In this document: piece after piece, positions 42,362 to 52,236 of the stretch
Numbering within the stretch: position 1 is the stretch's first letter
Layout: each line of letters opens with the position of its first letter
Assembly (NCBI RefSeq): GCF_025833875.1
Contig: NZ_JAOYOD010000001.1
Span: 496,001 to 560,000, forward strand
Source of the DNA: Reichenbachiella ulvae
GTDB lineage: Bacteria; Bacteroidota; Bacteroidia; Cytophagales; Cyclobacteriaceae
Direction: 5' to 3'
Length of the DNA stretch: 64,000 nucleotides
Notes under the pieces: model-generated
Told to the model about the DNA's origin: nothing
The model's input: the letters and a program-made list of their open reading frames with translations, nothing else
Database searches by the model: none
Translations under genes and position numbers: made by a program

Positions 42362-45300
42362 ATGATTAAAGAATTACTATTTGGATCATTCCTACGCAGG
42401 CTGGGAAGAATTCAGCTGGGATTGGTGGCCATGCTCCTGATGAGCTTCGCCTCTATGGCCCAGACACAAATTAGTGGTAAAATAGTAAGTGACCTGGGCG
42501 AAGGATTGCCGGGTGCGACTATTTTGGCAGAAGGTACATCTGCAGGTACAGTGACAGATTTCGAAGGTAACTTCAAATTGACTGTTCCTGAAGGGTCGAC
42601 TACACTGGTAGTAAGCTTCATTGGTTACACGACACAAAAAGTCAATATCAACGGGCGTTCGGTAATCGAAGTGACGATGCAGGAAGATGCAGAGACACTG
42701 ACTGAAGTCGTAGTAGTAGGATATGGTACTCAAAAGAAGAAAGATGTAACAGGAGCAATAGTAGGCGTTAATGGAGAAGATATCGTTTCCAGAGGTACTA
42801 CTAGTCCTATGCAATCATTACAAGGTGCTGTCCCCGGTATTCAAATCAGCAATTCGAATGGTATGGTGGGTGAGCCTATGTCTGTTCAGGTAAGAGGGCA
42901 GGGAACATTCAACGATAGCAACGGTAACCCACAAAATGGGGGGCCATTGTATGTGGTAGATGGAGTGATTGTCGATAATATTGATTTCTTGAACCCTCAG
43001 GACATTGCTAAGATTGATGTGTTGAAAGATGCGTCTTCTTCAGCTATTTATGGTTCTAGAGCTGCCAATGGTGTGGTGATGATCCAGACTAAAGGAGGAT
43101 CGTCTGTACCAAGTGGTACCACTGTTTCATTTGATACTTTCTATGGATTTAAAAATCCAGCACGCCTTCCAAAGATGATGTCATCTGAGGATTGGGCCTA
43201 CTATCACCTGTCGGCCTATCTCGCTACTGACAATTGGTCTGGAATGACTGAGCAGGAGTTTTATGATAGACGATATGCAGGAAGTAATGCCGTGATGGGC
43301 GAAAGAGTAGCTAATAACGATGCTTTCGACTGGTATGATGCAGTGTTGCAACCTGGTATGCAGTCTAACAACTACCTTTCTATCTCTCACAGAAATGGAG
43401 GGTCTGCTTACACCATAGGTGCTGGTTACCAAAAAGAGACGGGTAATATCGAGAATGAAGGAATCGAAAAATTCACTTTGAGATCTAATATTGATCAGGA
43501 GATCAATGACAAAATCAAAGTAGGATCAGCTTTTACTATCGCTAAAACTAATAGAGAAAGAGGTAGCCGATATGCGATGAGAGAGGCATTTCGTTTAAAT
43601 CCATTTTTGACGCCATATGCAGTAGATGAGAACCTTCAAGAGACAGACGAGTTGTATCCACAACCAGGAAAGCTTAGAGATGTGGATGGAAACTTTGTAA
43701 TAAACAAAACTTCAACCTACAATCCTTTATTGGAAATCGCTAATTCTAGAGATATGCAAAACCAATGGAATGCATTGGGTAATGTCTATTTGCAAGTGAA
43801 ACCGGTAGATTGGATTTCTATCAAATCAAGTTTTTCAGGTGGTTTGCAAAGCTATAGAAGAGGAGAATTCAGTGGTGAAATGACCAATGATGGAGTGAGT
43901 AATAATAACCTAGCCAGTTCAAAGGTTACCTACTATGAAAAGTTCAATTATTCCTGGGACAATCAGGTCAATTTTATCAAGTCATTCGATAGACATAGTA
44001 TTAACTTGATGGGACTGCAAAGTATTTTTGTAGATCAATTCGAAAAGGCAGAGATGTCTTCTAGCAACCAGCCGTTTGAGACGGAATTCTACAATGTCGG
44101 ATCGGGCCTTCAGTCTACATACAATCTAGGTAACCAGTTTTCTAAATCACAGCTGTCTTCTTTTGCTTTGAGATTGAACTATTCCTTTGATGATAGATAC
44201 CTATTGACAGTTTCTAACAGATGGGATGGATCATCTATTTTGGCGGATGGATACAAGTGGAATTCATTCCCATCTGCTGCTGTGGCCTGGAGGTTGAGCA
44301 ACGAAAGCTTCTTGAAAGGAGTGGATGCAATCAACGATCTGAAATTAAGAGTTGGATATGGATCAACTGGAAACAATAATGTAAGTCCGTACTCTTCTGT
44401 TAATACATTGACAGATCAGACTTATTACGATTACAATGGTACAGCAGCTAATGGTTGGGTGTCTAGTAGCTTGGCTAACAAGACTTTGACCTGGGCTAGA
44501 ATGAACGAATGGAACTTAGGTATCGATTATGCTTTATTCAACAGAAGAATTAGAGGTTCATTAGACGTGTATGATAGAACTACTGAGAAGCTTTTGATCG
44601 AGCAAACCCTTCCGTTAGAAACTGGATTTGATAATATCATTGCCAATGCAGGATCAATCAGAAACAAAGGGGTGGAGTTGATGTTGACAACTACCAACGT
44701 GCAAACAAACCTTGTCACTTGGGAAACTACATTGACTTTCTCTAAGAATATCAATACAGTAGAATCTATCTATGGCCAAAGTGAAAATGATGATGTGGGG
44801 AACAACTTGTTCATCGGCGAGTCGGTGAACGCACATTACAACTACAAGTTTGATGGTATCTGGCAAGCAGATGAGTCGGATGTAGCTGAGTCTTACAATC
44901 AGTCTGAAGGTCAAGCCAAAGTAGTAGATGTAAACAACGATGGCGTGATTGATCCGGATGATGATAGAATGATTCTAGGTAATTCTGATCCTAAATGGAC
45001 AGGAGGTTTAATCTCTAGATTGACAGTTGGCGGATTTGATTTCAATTTCACCATCTCTACCGTTCAGGGAGTACTTGCTTACAGTGAGTTCCACCAAAAC
45101 TTTGAAGACATGAGAGATAGAGGTCGTCAGAAGTTGGATGTGGGAAGTTGGTATGTGCCGGAAAATACAGTCGGTGTAGAGCCTCAGTATTCTAATAAAT
45201 ATCCACAACCTAGAAACGGCGGTACCTACTGGAGAAATGACGGTGTAGGTTACTACAAAGATGCTTCGTATGTGAAGGTCAACAACATCGGTCTTGGATA

Positions 45301-45484
45301 TACACTACCAGGTTCAATGCTGGAGAAAGCAAGAATCCAAAACCTAAGAATCTATGTGAATGTACTTAATCCATTCGTGTTCACAGATTATACAGGATGG
45401 GATCCAGAGTGGGCCGAAGGTTCATTTAACGTCAGCCGTGTGAGTAATGTCACTACTCAAGTAGGTCTAAGTTTAAAATTTTAA
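42362..45484 (+). CDS. SusC/RagA-family TonB-dependent outer-membrane transporter
   Basis: 1040 residues, typical SusC length. A long signal peptide (to ASMAQ, about residue 34), a carboxypeptidase-D-like N-terminal domain (QISGKIVSDLGEGLPGATIL, about 37-115), the TonB-box region LTEVVVVGYGTQKK near residue 115, and the plug (GTTSPMQSLQGAVPGI, YVVDGVIVD, DVLKDASSSAIYGSRAANGV). The rest is a 22-strand barrel ending in the aromatic TTQVGLSLKF. It imports oligosaccharides across the outer membrane using TonB energy, with the SusD lid encoded 11 bases downstream. Enzymes of the locus suggest uronic-acid-containing pectic oligosaccharides. Confidence 0.95.
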   Translation: MIKELLFGSFLRRLGRIQLGLVAMLLMSFASMAQTQISGKIVSDLGEGLPGATILAEGTSAGTVTDFEGNFKLTVPEGSTTLVVSFIGYTTQKVNINGRSVIEVTMQEDAETLTEVVVVGYGTQKKKDVTGAIVGVNGEDIVSRGTTSPMQSLQGAVPGIQISNSNGMVGEPMSVQVRGQGTFNDSNGNPQNGGPLYVVDGVIVDNIDFLNPQDIAKIDVLKDASSSAIYGSRAANGVVMIQTKGGSSVPSGTTVSFDTFYGFKNPARLPKMMSSEDWAYYHLSAYLATDNWSGMTEQEFYDRRYAGSNAVMGERVANNDAFDWYDAVLQPGMQSNNYLSISHRNGGSAYTIGAGYQKETGNIENEGIEKFTLRSNIDQEINDKIKVGSAFTIAKTNRERGSRYAMREAFRLNPFLTPYAVDENLQETDELYPQPGKLRDVDGNFVINKTSTYNPLLEIANSRDMQNQWNALGNVYLQVKPVDWISIKSSFSGGLQSYRRGEFSGEMTNDGVSNNNLASSKVTYYEKFNYSWDNQVNFIKSFDRHSINLMGLQSIFVDQFEKAEMSSSNQPFETEFYNVGSGLQSTYNLGNQFSKSQLSSFALRLNYSFDDRYLLTVSNRWDGSSILADGYKWNSFPSAAVAWRLSNESFLKGVDAINDLKLRVGYGSTGNNNVSPYSSVNTLTDQTYYDYNGTAANGWVSSSLANKTLTWARMNEWNLGIDYALFNRRIRGSLDVYDRTTEKLLIEQTLPLETGFDNIIANAGSIRNKGVELMLTTTNVQTNLVTWETTLTFSKNINTVESIYGQSENDDVGNNLFIGESVNAHYNYKFDGIWQADESDVAESYNQSEGQAKVVDVNNDGVIDPDDDRMILGNSDPKWTGGLISRLTVGGFDFNFTISTVQGVLAYSEFHQNFEDMRDRGRQKLDVGSWYVPENTVGVEPQYSNKYPQPRNGGTYWRNDGVGYYKDASYVKVNNIGLGYTLPGSMLEKARIQNLRIYVNVLNPFVFTDYTGWDPEWAEGSFNVSRVSNVTTQVGLSLKF

Positions 45485-45495
45485 AGTAAGGAACA

Positions 45496-47136
45496 ATGAA
45501 GAATTATATTTCAATAATCACGTTGGCTCTGATTTTTCTCGCAGGTTGCGATAGTTTCCTCGAAGAAGAAAACAAGTCGAACGTTACAGCAGAAGAGTTT
45601 TATGTAACTGAGGAAGGGTTTGACGCATTGATGAATGCGAATTATTCTGCACTTAGAGAATTGTATGGTCAGGATCCATGGATGTTTGCCAGTGGAACCG
45701 ACCTGTATGTAGAAGGAAGAAATCAGGAACCTAATGGATTGAGTAGATATTCTGAGTTGACTCCAGCTTCAGAAGGTGTTGACTTTATCTACCAGAATGC
45801 TTTTGTATCAGTACAAAGAGCGAATACTGCTCTTTATTATGCGGATTTGAATTCAGATTTTGAAGGAATCAATCAGAGCATAGGTGAGGCAAGATTCATG
45901 AGAGCCAATGCTTATTTCCTTTTGGTACAAAGCTATGGCGGAGTGCCATTGATTACGGAGTTGATAGATGAGGCTATTGTAGAGTTTGACAGAGCTTCGG
46001 CAAGCGAAGTGTATGACTTAATTATTGCTGATTTGGAAGCTGCACTTACTTTGGTAGGCAATGGGGCTTTCGATGGCCGTGTCAATCAAAGAGCCGTTCA
46101 GGATCTTTTGGCTAAGGTACATTTGACTAGAGCGTATGAAGATTTTGCAGCAAGTGATGATTTTGCCGTAGCAGCTCAATATGCAGATGCTGTGATCGGA
46201 GGCCAGACTTTGAACCTTTCGTTCGAAGAGCTTTGGACGCCAGGAAACGAAATGAATGAAGAAGTTATATTCTCTGTACAATTCGATCCTTCTAGTATCA
46301 GCACAGCTCCATTGGAGTTGGGACATCAGCAGCAGAACTTCTTTGGATCTTATACTGGAGGTTCTGAAGTGGCTGGCGATGCTCCATATAAATCATACAA
46401 TCTATGTCCTACTCGATTTGCATTGGACCTGTTCGAGCAGGGTGATGCCCGTTGGGAAGGAACTTTCATGACCGAGGTTTTTGAGAGGTACTATGATTAC
46501 TTTGATGTAGAAGATCATTCTTCTCTCAACGTAGTGGAGTTTTATGAGCCTTCGTGGTTCACTACTGCAGACAGTACTGCATATGTGAGTGCGATGACAC
46601 CAGAGCAAAGAGATGCTTTGACTTATCACAAGTATGGCACGCATGATCCAGAAGGAGGAGATATCTCTGCCAACTATTCTACCATTATCGTGAAGAAATT
46701 CGATGATCCAGGGTCACTTTTTGTGACTGGAGGTAGCACTGACCGAGTAAGTTCAAGAGACTTCATCGTAGCTAGATTAGCAGAGGCGTATCTAGTAGCG
46801 GCAGAAGCTTATTTAGGAGCTGGAAACACGGCTACAGCACTTGATCGCATCAATGAAGTAAGAAGCAGAGCCGGTGTGGCAGACTTCACCAGTATCGATA
46901 TCGATGTGATTCTTGATGAAAGAGGCCGTGAATTGATGGGCGAATACAAAAGATGGTTCGACCTGAAAAGATCGGGTAAATTGGTTGAAAGAGCTGCTGC
47001 TCACAATCCATTGATCGAAACAGCTAGTTTCACTGGAAATGGTGGAAACCTTAAAGTATTGAGACCTATTCCTCAATCTGCAATGGATTTGAATCAGAAT
47101 CAAGGGTTTGCACAAAATCCAGCGTATAGCAACTAA
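45496..47136 (+). CDS. SusD/RagB-family nutrient-binding lipoprotein
   Basis: 546 residues. A lipoprotein signal with LIFLAGC (lipid Cys near residue 18) and the SusD fold: the FYVTEEGFDALMNANYSALRELYG start, the TPR-like helices (EARFMRANAYFLLVQSYGGVPLITE), and the C-terminal RNFI-type block DFIVARLAEAYLVAAEAYL, then ERGRELMGEYKRWFDLKRSGKLVE and LRPIPQSAMDLN. It forms the hinged surface lid of the SusC transporter and binds the glycan. Cotranscribed with susC. A strong stem-loop after it (47212-47240) separates it from the enzyme genes. Confidence 0.95.
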   Translation: MKNYISIITLALIFLAGCDSFLEEENKSNVTAEEFYVTEEGFDALMNANYSALRELYGQDPWMFASGTDLYVEGRNQEPNGLSRYSELTPASEGVDFIYQNAFVSVQRANTALYYADLNSDFEGINQSIGEARFMRANAYFLLVQSYGGVPLITELIDEAIVEFDRASASEVYDLIIADLEAALTLVGNGAFDGRVNQRAVQDLLAKVHLTRAYEDFAASDDFAVAAQYADAVIGGQTLNLSFEELWTPGNEMNEEVIFSVQFDPSSISTAPLELGHQQQNFFGSYTGGSEVAGDAPYKSYNLCPTRFALDLFEQGDARWEGTFMTEVFERYYDYFDVEDHSSLNVVEFYEPSWFTTADSTAYVSAMTPEQRDALTYHKYGTHDPEGGDISANYSTIIVKKFDDPGSLFVTGGSTDRVSSRDFIVARLAEAYLVAAEAYLGAGNTATALDRINEVRSRAGVADFTSIDIDVILDERGRELMGEYKRWFDLKRSGKLVERAAAHNPLIETASFTGNGGNLKVLRPIPQSAMDLNQNQGFAQNPAYSN

Positions 47137-47211
47137 TAAGTAACAATTGCATTGAAGATTTTGATGGCTAGTTATTTAGGATGGTTAATCAAAATCAACA
47201 ATAGTTTAGTC

Positions 47212-47240
47212 ATCAGTCGGGATTTTATATCCCGGCTGAT
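47212..47240 (+). repeat. Intercistronic stem-loop after susD
   Basis: ATCAGTCGGGAT (47212-47223) pairs with ATCCCGGCTGAT (47229-47240), 12 bp with one G-U and a 5-nt loop. No T-tract follows, so it is more likely an mRNA-stabilising or pausing hairpin than a full terminator. Confidence 0.6.
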
Positions 47241-47356
47241 ACTCAACTGATGAAATATAGTTTGAAATCAAACTTTAGAAGTCACTTAAGAAACGAACAA
47301 CTGACCAAAGCATACTGCAGAAATGAATCAGAGGGTCTTGCAAATCAAAAAATCAA

Positions 47357-48580
47357 ATGACATCAATTAAAAATTATTCATATCAATTCCTATTGCTGTT
47401 TTTGGCAGCATGTAGCCTCGCAGGGCAACATAAGCAAGATGGAATTGAAGGAGAGCCAAAAGAATCAGCGCCACTTTACATACAAATGGCTGATTCAGAG
47501 CTCAAAAGAACACCAGATCCAAGACTATTAGATTTTCGAAGCAAGCCAAAATGGGAGTATACCAATGGACTCGTCTGTTCTGCCTTTGTGAAGGTGTATG
47601 AAGAAACTGGAGATGAAAGCTATCTCGATTATGCCAAGTATTATTTGGACTCTATGATCAATGAGGATGGTAGCATTAAGACATACAAACAGTCCGATTA
47701 TAATATCGATCGCGTCAATTCAGGGAAGGTGCTCATGGAGGTGTATAAGCTAGATCCTCAACCCAAATATCAAAAGGCAATCGAGCTGCTGAGAGCGCAA
47801 ATGAAGGATCATCCTCGAACTTCTGAAGGTGGTTTTTGGCACAAGAAGCGTTACCCTTACCAAATGTGGTTGGATGGTTTGTACATGGGATCCCCCTTTC
47901 TGGCGCAATATGCCGCAGAGTTTAACGAACCCGCCTTGTACGACGAGGTAGCTCACCAGATCTACCTTATTGATAAATATGCCTATGACTCAACCAAAAA
48001 ATTGTATTACCATGGTTGGGACGAAAGCAGGGAGCAAAAGTGGTCTGATCCAGAAACCGGTGTTTCTCCAAACTTTTGGGGAAGAGCCATGGGATGGTTT
48101 GCCATGGCGCTGGTAGATGTATTGGATTACATGCCACAAGATCATCCGAAAAGAGATGAAGTAATTGCGATTCTAGATAAACTCGTAGTAGGTCTGATGG
48201 ATTATCAGGACGAATCTGGATTATGGTGGCAGGTTTTGGACGAAGGAGGCCGAGAAGGTAACTATCTGGAAACCTCGTGTACCAGCATGTTTGCTTATAG
48301 TATTCTAAAGGGAGTTCAAAAAGGGTACCTCGATGAAAAAAATTTAATCAATGGTATGAAGGCTTATGAGGGGATGGTTGATCAGTTTATCAAAGAAAAT
48401 GAGGATGGCACGATTACCTTGCAAAACGTATGTGGTGTAGCAGGTCTGGGTGGAGATCCTTACCGTGATGCTTCCTACGAATATTATGTAGGTGAGGAAA
48501 TCAGAGACAATGACCCCAAAGGAGTCGGTCCCTTCATTATGGCTTCTTTGATCTATAATGACTTAAAATCTAGTCAATGA
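47357..48580 (+). CDS. Glycoside hydrolase family 88/105 (unsaturated galacturonyl hydrolase)
   Basis: 407 residues, exported (LFLAACSLAG could be a lipoprotein signal with Cys near residue 16). GH105-like (alpha/alpha)6 barrel: the Asp of YNIDRVNSGK, catalytic-type Asp in MWLDGLYMGSPF near residue 175, YHGWDES, NFWGRAMGWFAMAL, and the late NYLETSCTSMFAYS. These enzymes hydrate the unsaturated uronic acid left by polysaccharide lyases, releasing 5-keto-4-deoxyuronate from pectin-type oligosaccharides. No lyase is encoded in this window, so one must act elsewhere. A paralogue sits at 51037. Confidence 0.88.
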   Translation: MTSIKNYSYQFLLLFLAACSLAGQHKQDGIEGEPKESAPLYIQMADSELKRTPDPRLLDFRSKPKWEYTNGLVCSAFVKVYEETGDESYLDYAKYYLDSMINEDGSIKTYKQSDYNIDRVNSGKVLMEVYKLDPQPKYQKAIELLRAQMKDHPRTSEGGFWHKKRYPYQMWLDGLYMGSPFLAQYAAEFNEPALYDEVAHQIYLIDKYAYDSTKKLYYHGWDESREQKWSDPETGVSPNFWGRAMGWFAMALVDVLDYMPQDHPKRDEVIAILDKLVVGLMDYQDESGLWWQVLDEGGREGNYLETSCTSMFAYSILKGVQKGYLDEKNLINGMKAYEGMVDQFIKENEDGTITLQNVCGVAGLGGDPYRDASYEYYVGEEIRDNDPKGVGPFIMASLIYNDLKSSQ

Positions 48581-48609
48581 TGTATTAGTTTTCATTGTTG
48601 ATTAGGTTT

Positions 48610-48641
48610 GTCCTATAACGGTGATGCGCCGGATGTAGGAC
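48610..48641 (+). repeat. Intercistronic stem-loop between GH105 and esterase
   Basis: GTCCTA (48610-48615) pairs with TAGGAC (48636-48641), and CGG with CCG inside it. There is no T-tract. It is similar in placement to the hairpin after susD. Confidence 0.45.
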
Positions 48642-48656
48642 CAAATTAATAATAAA

Positions 48657-49628
48657 ATGTGTTGCTTGTCGAAATCAAGTGTGAAGTTTGAAATCCTGCT
48701 GTTTACAGTGGGATTTCTTTTTTTGTCAGAGCTAAAGGCTCAGGACTTTCCTAGAGATACCTCTTATACGGTGGCTTCCTCGTATGCGAAATATTTGAAG
48801 AGTTTTCCTGAAATTACTATGGCCAGGGCCATTGCTGGTGAGGTGATAAAGGAGCAAAAAGATTTGGTCTATCGAGACCTGGGGAGTAGGCAGTTACATG
48901 TAGATGTTTTTAGTCCTAAGAAAATAAAAAAGAGGGCACCACTAGTAGTCATGGTTCATGGAGGGGGATGGATCTCTGGAGATAAATCTCACATGGAGGA
49001 ACTAGCCAAAACATTGGCCGGTCGTGGATATGTAGCAGCTACCGTGGAGTACCGCTTGTCGCCGGAAATTGAATATCCAGCTGGTGTGCAAGATGTGAAA
49101 TACGCCATTCGTTGGTTGAAATGTCAATCAAAAAAAATGAAAATTGATTCTAGTCGAGTAGCCGTCTTAGGGGCGTCCGCTGGAGGCCAGTTGGCAGCTT
49201 TGGTTGCGTATAGCTCTGGCGTTGAAAAATTCGAGGTAGAAGGAGGTCCTGATGCGTCGAGTAGGGTGCAGGCAGCGGTTGACATGGACGGGGTTCTGGC
49301 TTTTAATCATCCAGAATCTGAAGAAGGAACGGTTGCCGCCAAGTGGCTGGGCGGTACATATGAAGAGATTCCGGAGATTTGGGATGAAGCCTCAGCTCTT
49401 TATCATGTGTCTTCTGATGATCCCCCCACTTTATTTCTCAATAGCTCCTATCTCAGGTTTCATGCTGGGCAGGATGATGTGATCGAAAAACTCAATGGGT
49501 ATGGAATAGAGAGCGAAGTACATCAGCTGGGTGACCGGACACCTCATACCTTTTGGTTGTTTGACCCTTGGTTTGAACCCACTGCTGATTATATCTCTGA
49601 TTTTTTGGATGGCATTTTTAAAGAGTAA
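48657..49628 (+). CDS. Secreted alpha/beta-hydrolase (carboxylesterase)
   Basis: 323 residues with a signal peptide (about 1-29; the exact start is uncertain). HGGGW oxyanion motif near residue 100, nucleophile elbow GASAGGQLAAL near residue 173, an Asp in the late DDPPTL segment, and His in RTPHTFW near residue 305. It is of the BD-FAE/hormone-sensitive-lipase-like type often found in PULs as acetyl- or feruloyl-esterase on pectin or xylan. Position between two GH105 genes fits removal of acetyl decorations before hydrolysis. The substrate is inferred from context. Confidence 0.84.
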   Translation: MCCLSKSSVKFEILLFTVGFLFLSELKAQDFPRDTSYTVASSYAKYLKSFPEITMARAIAGEVIKEQKDLVYRDLGSRQLHVDVFSPKKIKKRAPLVVMVHGGGWISGDKSHMEELAKTLAGRGYVAATVEYRLSPEIEYPAGVQDVKYAIRWLKCQSKKMKIDSSRVAVLGASAGGQLAALVAYSSGVEKFEVEGGPDASSRVQAAVDMDGVLAFNHPESEEGTVAAKWLGGTYEEIPEIWDEASALYHVSSDDPPTLFLNSSYLRFHAGQDDVIEKLNGYGIESEVHQLGDRTPHTFWLFDPWFEPTADYISDFLDGIFKE

Positions 49629-49740
49629 GACTACCGGATAAATAAGGGCTTTGCCATCCTTTTGTTAAAATTTGTATAGTGGAGGTTCTCTGTGCTTTGC
49701 TTATTTCTTTCCATTTTTGTCTCAACAATAAACTGAAAAC

Positions 49741-50967
49741 ATGATGGATAGAAAGACTTTATACCTTGTCTTAGGGTGCATGGGCGGAATGCTCGCCTTC
49801 TCATGTGGTGACCAGCAGAAAAAAACGGAAAATTCTGAGGCCATTACTCTTAATAATCCTTCCAGCTTTGATCGTAAGGAAGTAGTGGCTATTGCTTCAG
49901 CTGATGGTGTGGAATTGCCAAAGCCAGGATTTTATAGTGACACGGATTGGAAAGTAGAGGCGCAGGATCAAAATGCGGACGGTCAGACAGATCAGCTACT
50001 AGTATATGGTCAGTGGGCTGCCAATGAAAGCAAATCGCTGGATCTATCCGCCTTGAAAGTAGATGGGATAACCAAAGCCATGACGCAGGCGGAAATCTCG
50101 GTGCAACAAGGAGGTGAATGGCAGGATAGAAAATATGTGAATGGTCAGGGTTTCAAAAATGTAGATTTTCTACGCGTACCGCAGGAGCATACAGATCATT
50201 CCTATTACATCAGATACGAAGGTCCGGGACTAGAAAGTGACAAAGTAGGTTATCGTTATTACCTGGATTGGAGAAATGCGGTGGATATTTTTGGCAAAAA
50301 GGTCAATTCAATGGTTTTGCAGCAGGTAGGTCAAGACGGTTTTGATTCTTATCACGAACCTTCGGATTGGGGTATGGATGTTTTGAAAGCTGGGAAGTCT
50401 TTAGGTGTCGGTTCTATAGGTCGTTTGATTGGCGACAGTGTGGTTCATTTTCAATTGACAGATTCTGTGACCTGCCAGGTTCAGAGCGGCTATTTGCAAT
50501 CCAAAGTCACTACCAACTATTACGGTTGGGATGTGGATGGAAAGAAAATTGATTTGCAATCTGAGATGAGCATCAATGCAGGAGAGCATGCTGTGAAACA
50601 TACGGTGGATCTGTCAGAAGCCACAGAAGGATTTGTCACGGGATTGGTAAAGAACTCGAAGGGAGAAAGACTGGAAGCCCTGGTAGGCTCAGGTGGATGG
50701 ACATACATCGCTACTTATGGCCCACAGAGTCTTGCGGAGGATAATTTAGGAATGGCCTTGATCTATCATACCAAGGATGTAGAGGCTGTGAGAGAGGGAG
50801 GTTTTGATCACCTGATCCAATTCAAAACAAGTGAAAAACCATTTAGCTACTATCTGTTGGGAGCCTGGGAGCAGGAGCCAAATGGTATCAAAGATAAGGC
50901 ATCATTTAAAGCGTATCTGGATCAAAAGGTAGCTCAGCTGAATGAGCCAATTCAGATCTCAAATTAA
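49741..50967 (+). CDS. DUF4861 lipoprotein
   Basis: 408 residues. A lipoprotein signal ending LAFSC (near residue 22), then a DUF4861-like body: strand-rich start FDRKEVVAIASADGVEL, GKWAA-like NESKSLDL, the DWRNAVDIFGKK block near residue 180, WGMDVLKAGKSLGVGSIG near residue 215, and the C-terminal FSYYLLGAWEQEPNGI. DUF4861 genes recur in pectin and ulvan utilization loci next to GH88/GH105 and may encode an enzyme or a sugar-binding protein. The function is untested. A clear terminator follows. Confidence 0.82.
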   Translation: MMDRKTLYLVLGCMGGMLAFSCGDQQKKTENSEAITLNNPSSFDRKEVVAIASADGVELPKPGFYSDTDWKVEAQDQNADGQTDQLLVYGQWAANESKSLDLSALKVDGITKAMTQAEISVQQGGEWQDRKYVNGQGFKNVDFLRVPQEHTDHSYYIRYEGPGLESDKVGYRYYLDWRNAVDIFGKKVNSMVLQQVGQDGFDSYHEPSDWGMDVLKAGKSLGVGSIGRLIGDSVVHFQLTDSVTCQVQSGYLQSKVTTNYYGWDVDGKKIDLQSEMSINAGEHAVKHTVDLSEATEGFVTGLVKNSKGERLEALVGSGGWTYIATYGPQSLAEDNLGMALIYHTKDVEAVREGGFDHLIQFKTSEKPFSYYLLGAWEQEPNGIKDKASFKAYLDQKVAQLNEPIQISN

Positions 50968-50998
50968 AAAATTGATTAATAATAGTTTTTAGAGTTTA

Positions 50999-51025
50999 CC
51001 CTCCGTGTCCAACGGAGGGTTTTTT
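50999..51025 (+). terminator. Intrinsic terminator after the DUF4861 gene
   Basis: CCCTCCGT (50999-51006) pairs perfectly with ACGGAGGG (51012-51019), 5-nt loop, then T6 (51020-51025). It lies 12 bases before the next ORF, so either readthrough or a separate promoter is needed for the second GH105. Confidence 0.85.
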
Positions 51026-51036
51026 ATGATCGACAT

Positions 51037-52227
51037 ATGACCAACTACCTAAATCAAATAAGTGGAGCAATATTTATTGTTTTCATTTCAATCTGCAGTG
51101 CAGATGTTAATGCCCAGGAGTTGAAGGGCGAGCAACTAGCAGAAGCTATCTTATATCGCTACCAGCCCCATATCAATACGATGACCAACAAAGGTTGGGA
51201 TCATTCTAATAGTATCGTTCTACATGCAATGGAGAAGTTGTATGCGCAGAACCACAAGGTTGAATACTTGGATTACATTCAACGTTTCGTCGATGAATTT
51301 GTAAAACCGGATGGAACGCTGGTAGAGATGCATACCGAGTTAGATGGGATTCATCCTGCGGTGCTTTGTTTGTTTTTGTATCAGGAGACAGGTGAGGAAA
51401 AGTATAAAGTAGCCGCTAAGAATATGAGGGATTTTCCATTGGGTGAGGAGGGAAGTCCAAGTGTGTTTCAGCAAACCCCAGAAGGTGGGTTTTGGCACAA
51501 AAACAATGACCATTACAATCAGGTAATGACTGTGGATGGTGTTTATATGGCCAATCCATTTTTGGTCAAATATGGAATGATGTTCAATGATTCGATAGCC
51601 ATCAATACCGCTACTTTTCAAACGTTGCTAGTTTCGTCTCATACCTGGAACTTGGAAAGCCATTTACCCTATCATGGCTGGGACTCTTCACATGAGAAGT
51701 CCTGGGCCAACCCGATTACGGGTACATCCAGTGAGGTATGGAGTAGATGTGTTGGCTGGTATATCATGGCATTAGTAGATATGCTTGCTGAATTGCCAGA
51801 AACACATCAGGATTATGCTGATCTACTGTATCTTTATCAACAGTTAGCAGTTGGAGTGAAAGACAATCAAATGTCAGATGGACTTTGGTGTCAGATGGTC
51901 AATCGGCCAGAGGCCAAGGGGAATTACCCGGAGACCAGTGGGTCTGGAATGATCATATATGGGCTGCAAAAAGGTGTCGACAAGGGATGGTTAGACCCAA
52001 GCTATCAGCAAGTGGCAGACAGGGCCTGGGGAGCTTTACAAAATTATCTGGTAAGCTATAAAGATGGCTACTTGCAAGTAACATCCTTCAATCCAGGTAT
52101 GGGAATCAAAGATAATCAGGAGGAATACCTAAAGGTAAGACCAACGGTTTGTCCTTCTGATGAAAAAAAGCAACATCCGCATGGCTACTGTGCTGTGCTG
52201 ATGGCAGCAAGTGAAATGGAATACTAA
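51037..52227 (+). CDS. Second glycoside hydrolase family 88/105 protein
   Basis: 396 residues with a signal peptide (ISGAIFIVFISICSADVNAQ). GH105 layout as in the first copy but diverged: HTELDGIHPAVL, GFWHKNNDHYNQ, TVDGVYMANPFL with the catalytic-type Asp near residue 170, YHGWDSSHEKSW, EVWSRCVGWYIMAL, and GNYPETSGSGMI. The lack of a lipoprotein Cys and the sequence differences suggest another bond or another step than the 47357 enzyme. It follows a terminator by 12 bases and is 9 bases from the cupin gene. Confidence 0.87.
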   Translation: MTNYLNQISGAIFIVFISICSADVNAQELKGEQLAEAILYRYQPHINTMTNKGWDHSNSIVLHAMEKLYAQNHKVEYLDYIQRFVDEFVKPDGTLVEMHTELDGIHPAVLCLFLYQETGEEKYKVAAKNMRDFPLGEEGSPSVFQQTPEGGFWHKNNDHYNQVMTVDGVYMANPFLVKYGMMFNDSIAINTATFQTLLVSSHTWNLESHLPYHGWDSSHEKSWANPITGTSSEVWSRCVGWYIMALVDMLAELPETHQDYADLLYLYQQLAVGVKDNQMSDGLWCQMVNRPEAKGNYPETSGSGMIIYGLQKGVDKGWLDPSYQQVADRAWGALQNYLVSYKDGYLQVTSFNPGMGIKDNQEEYLKVRPTVCPSDEKKQHPHGYCAVLMAASEMEY

Positions 52228-52236
52228 ACTACAAAC

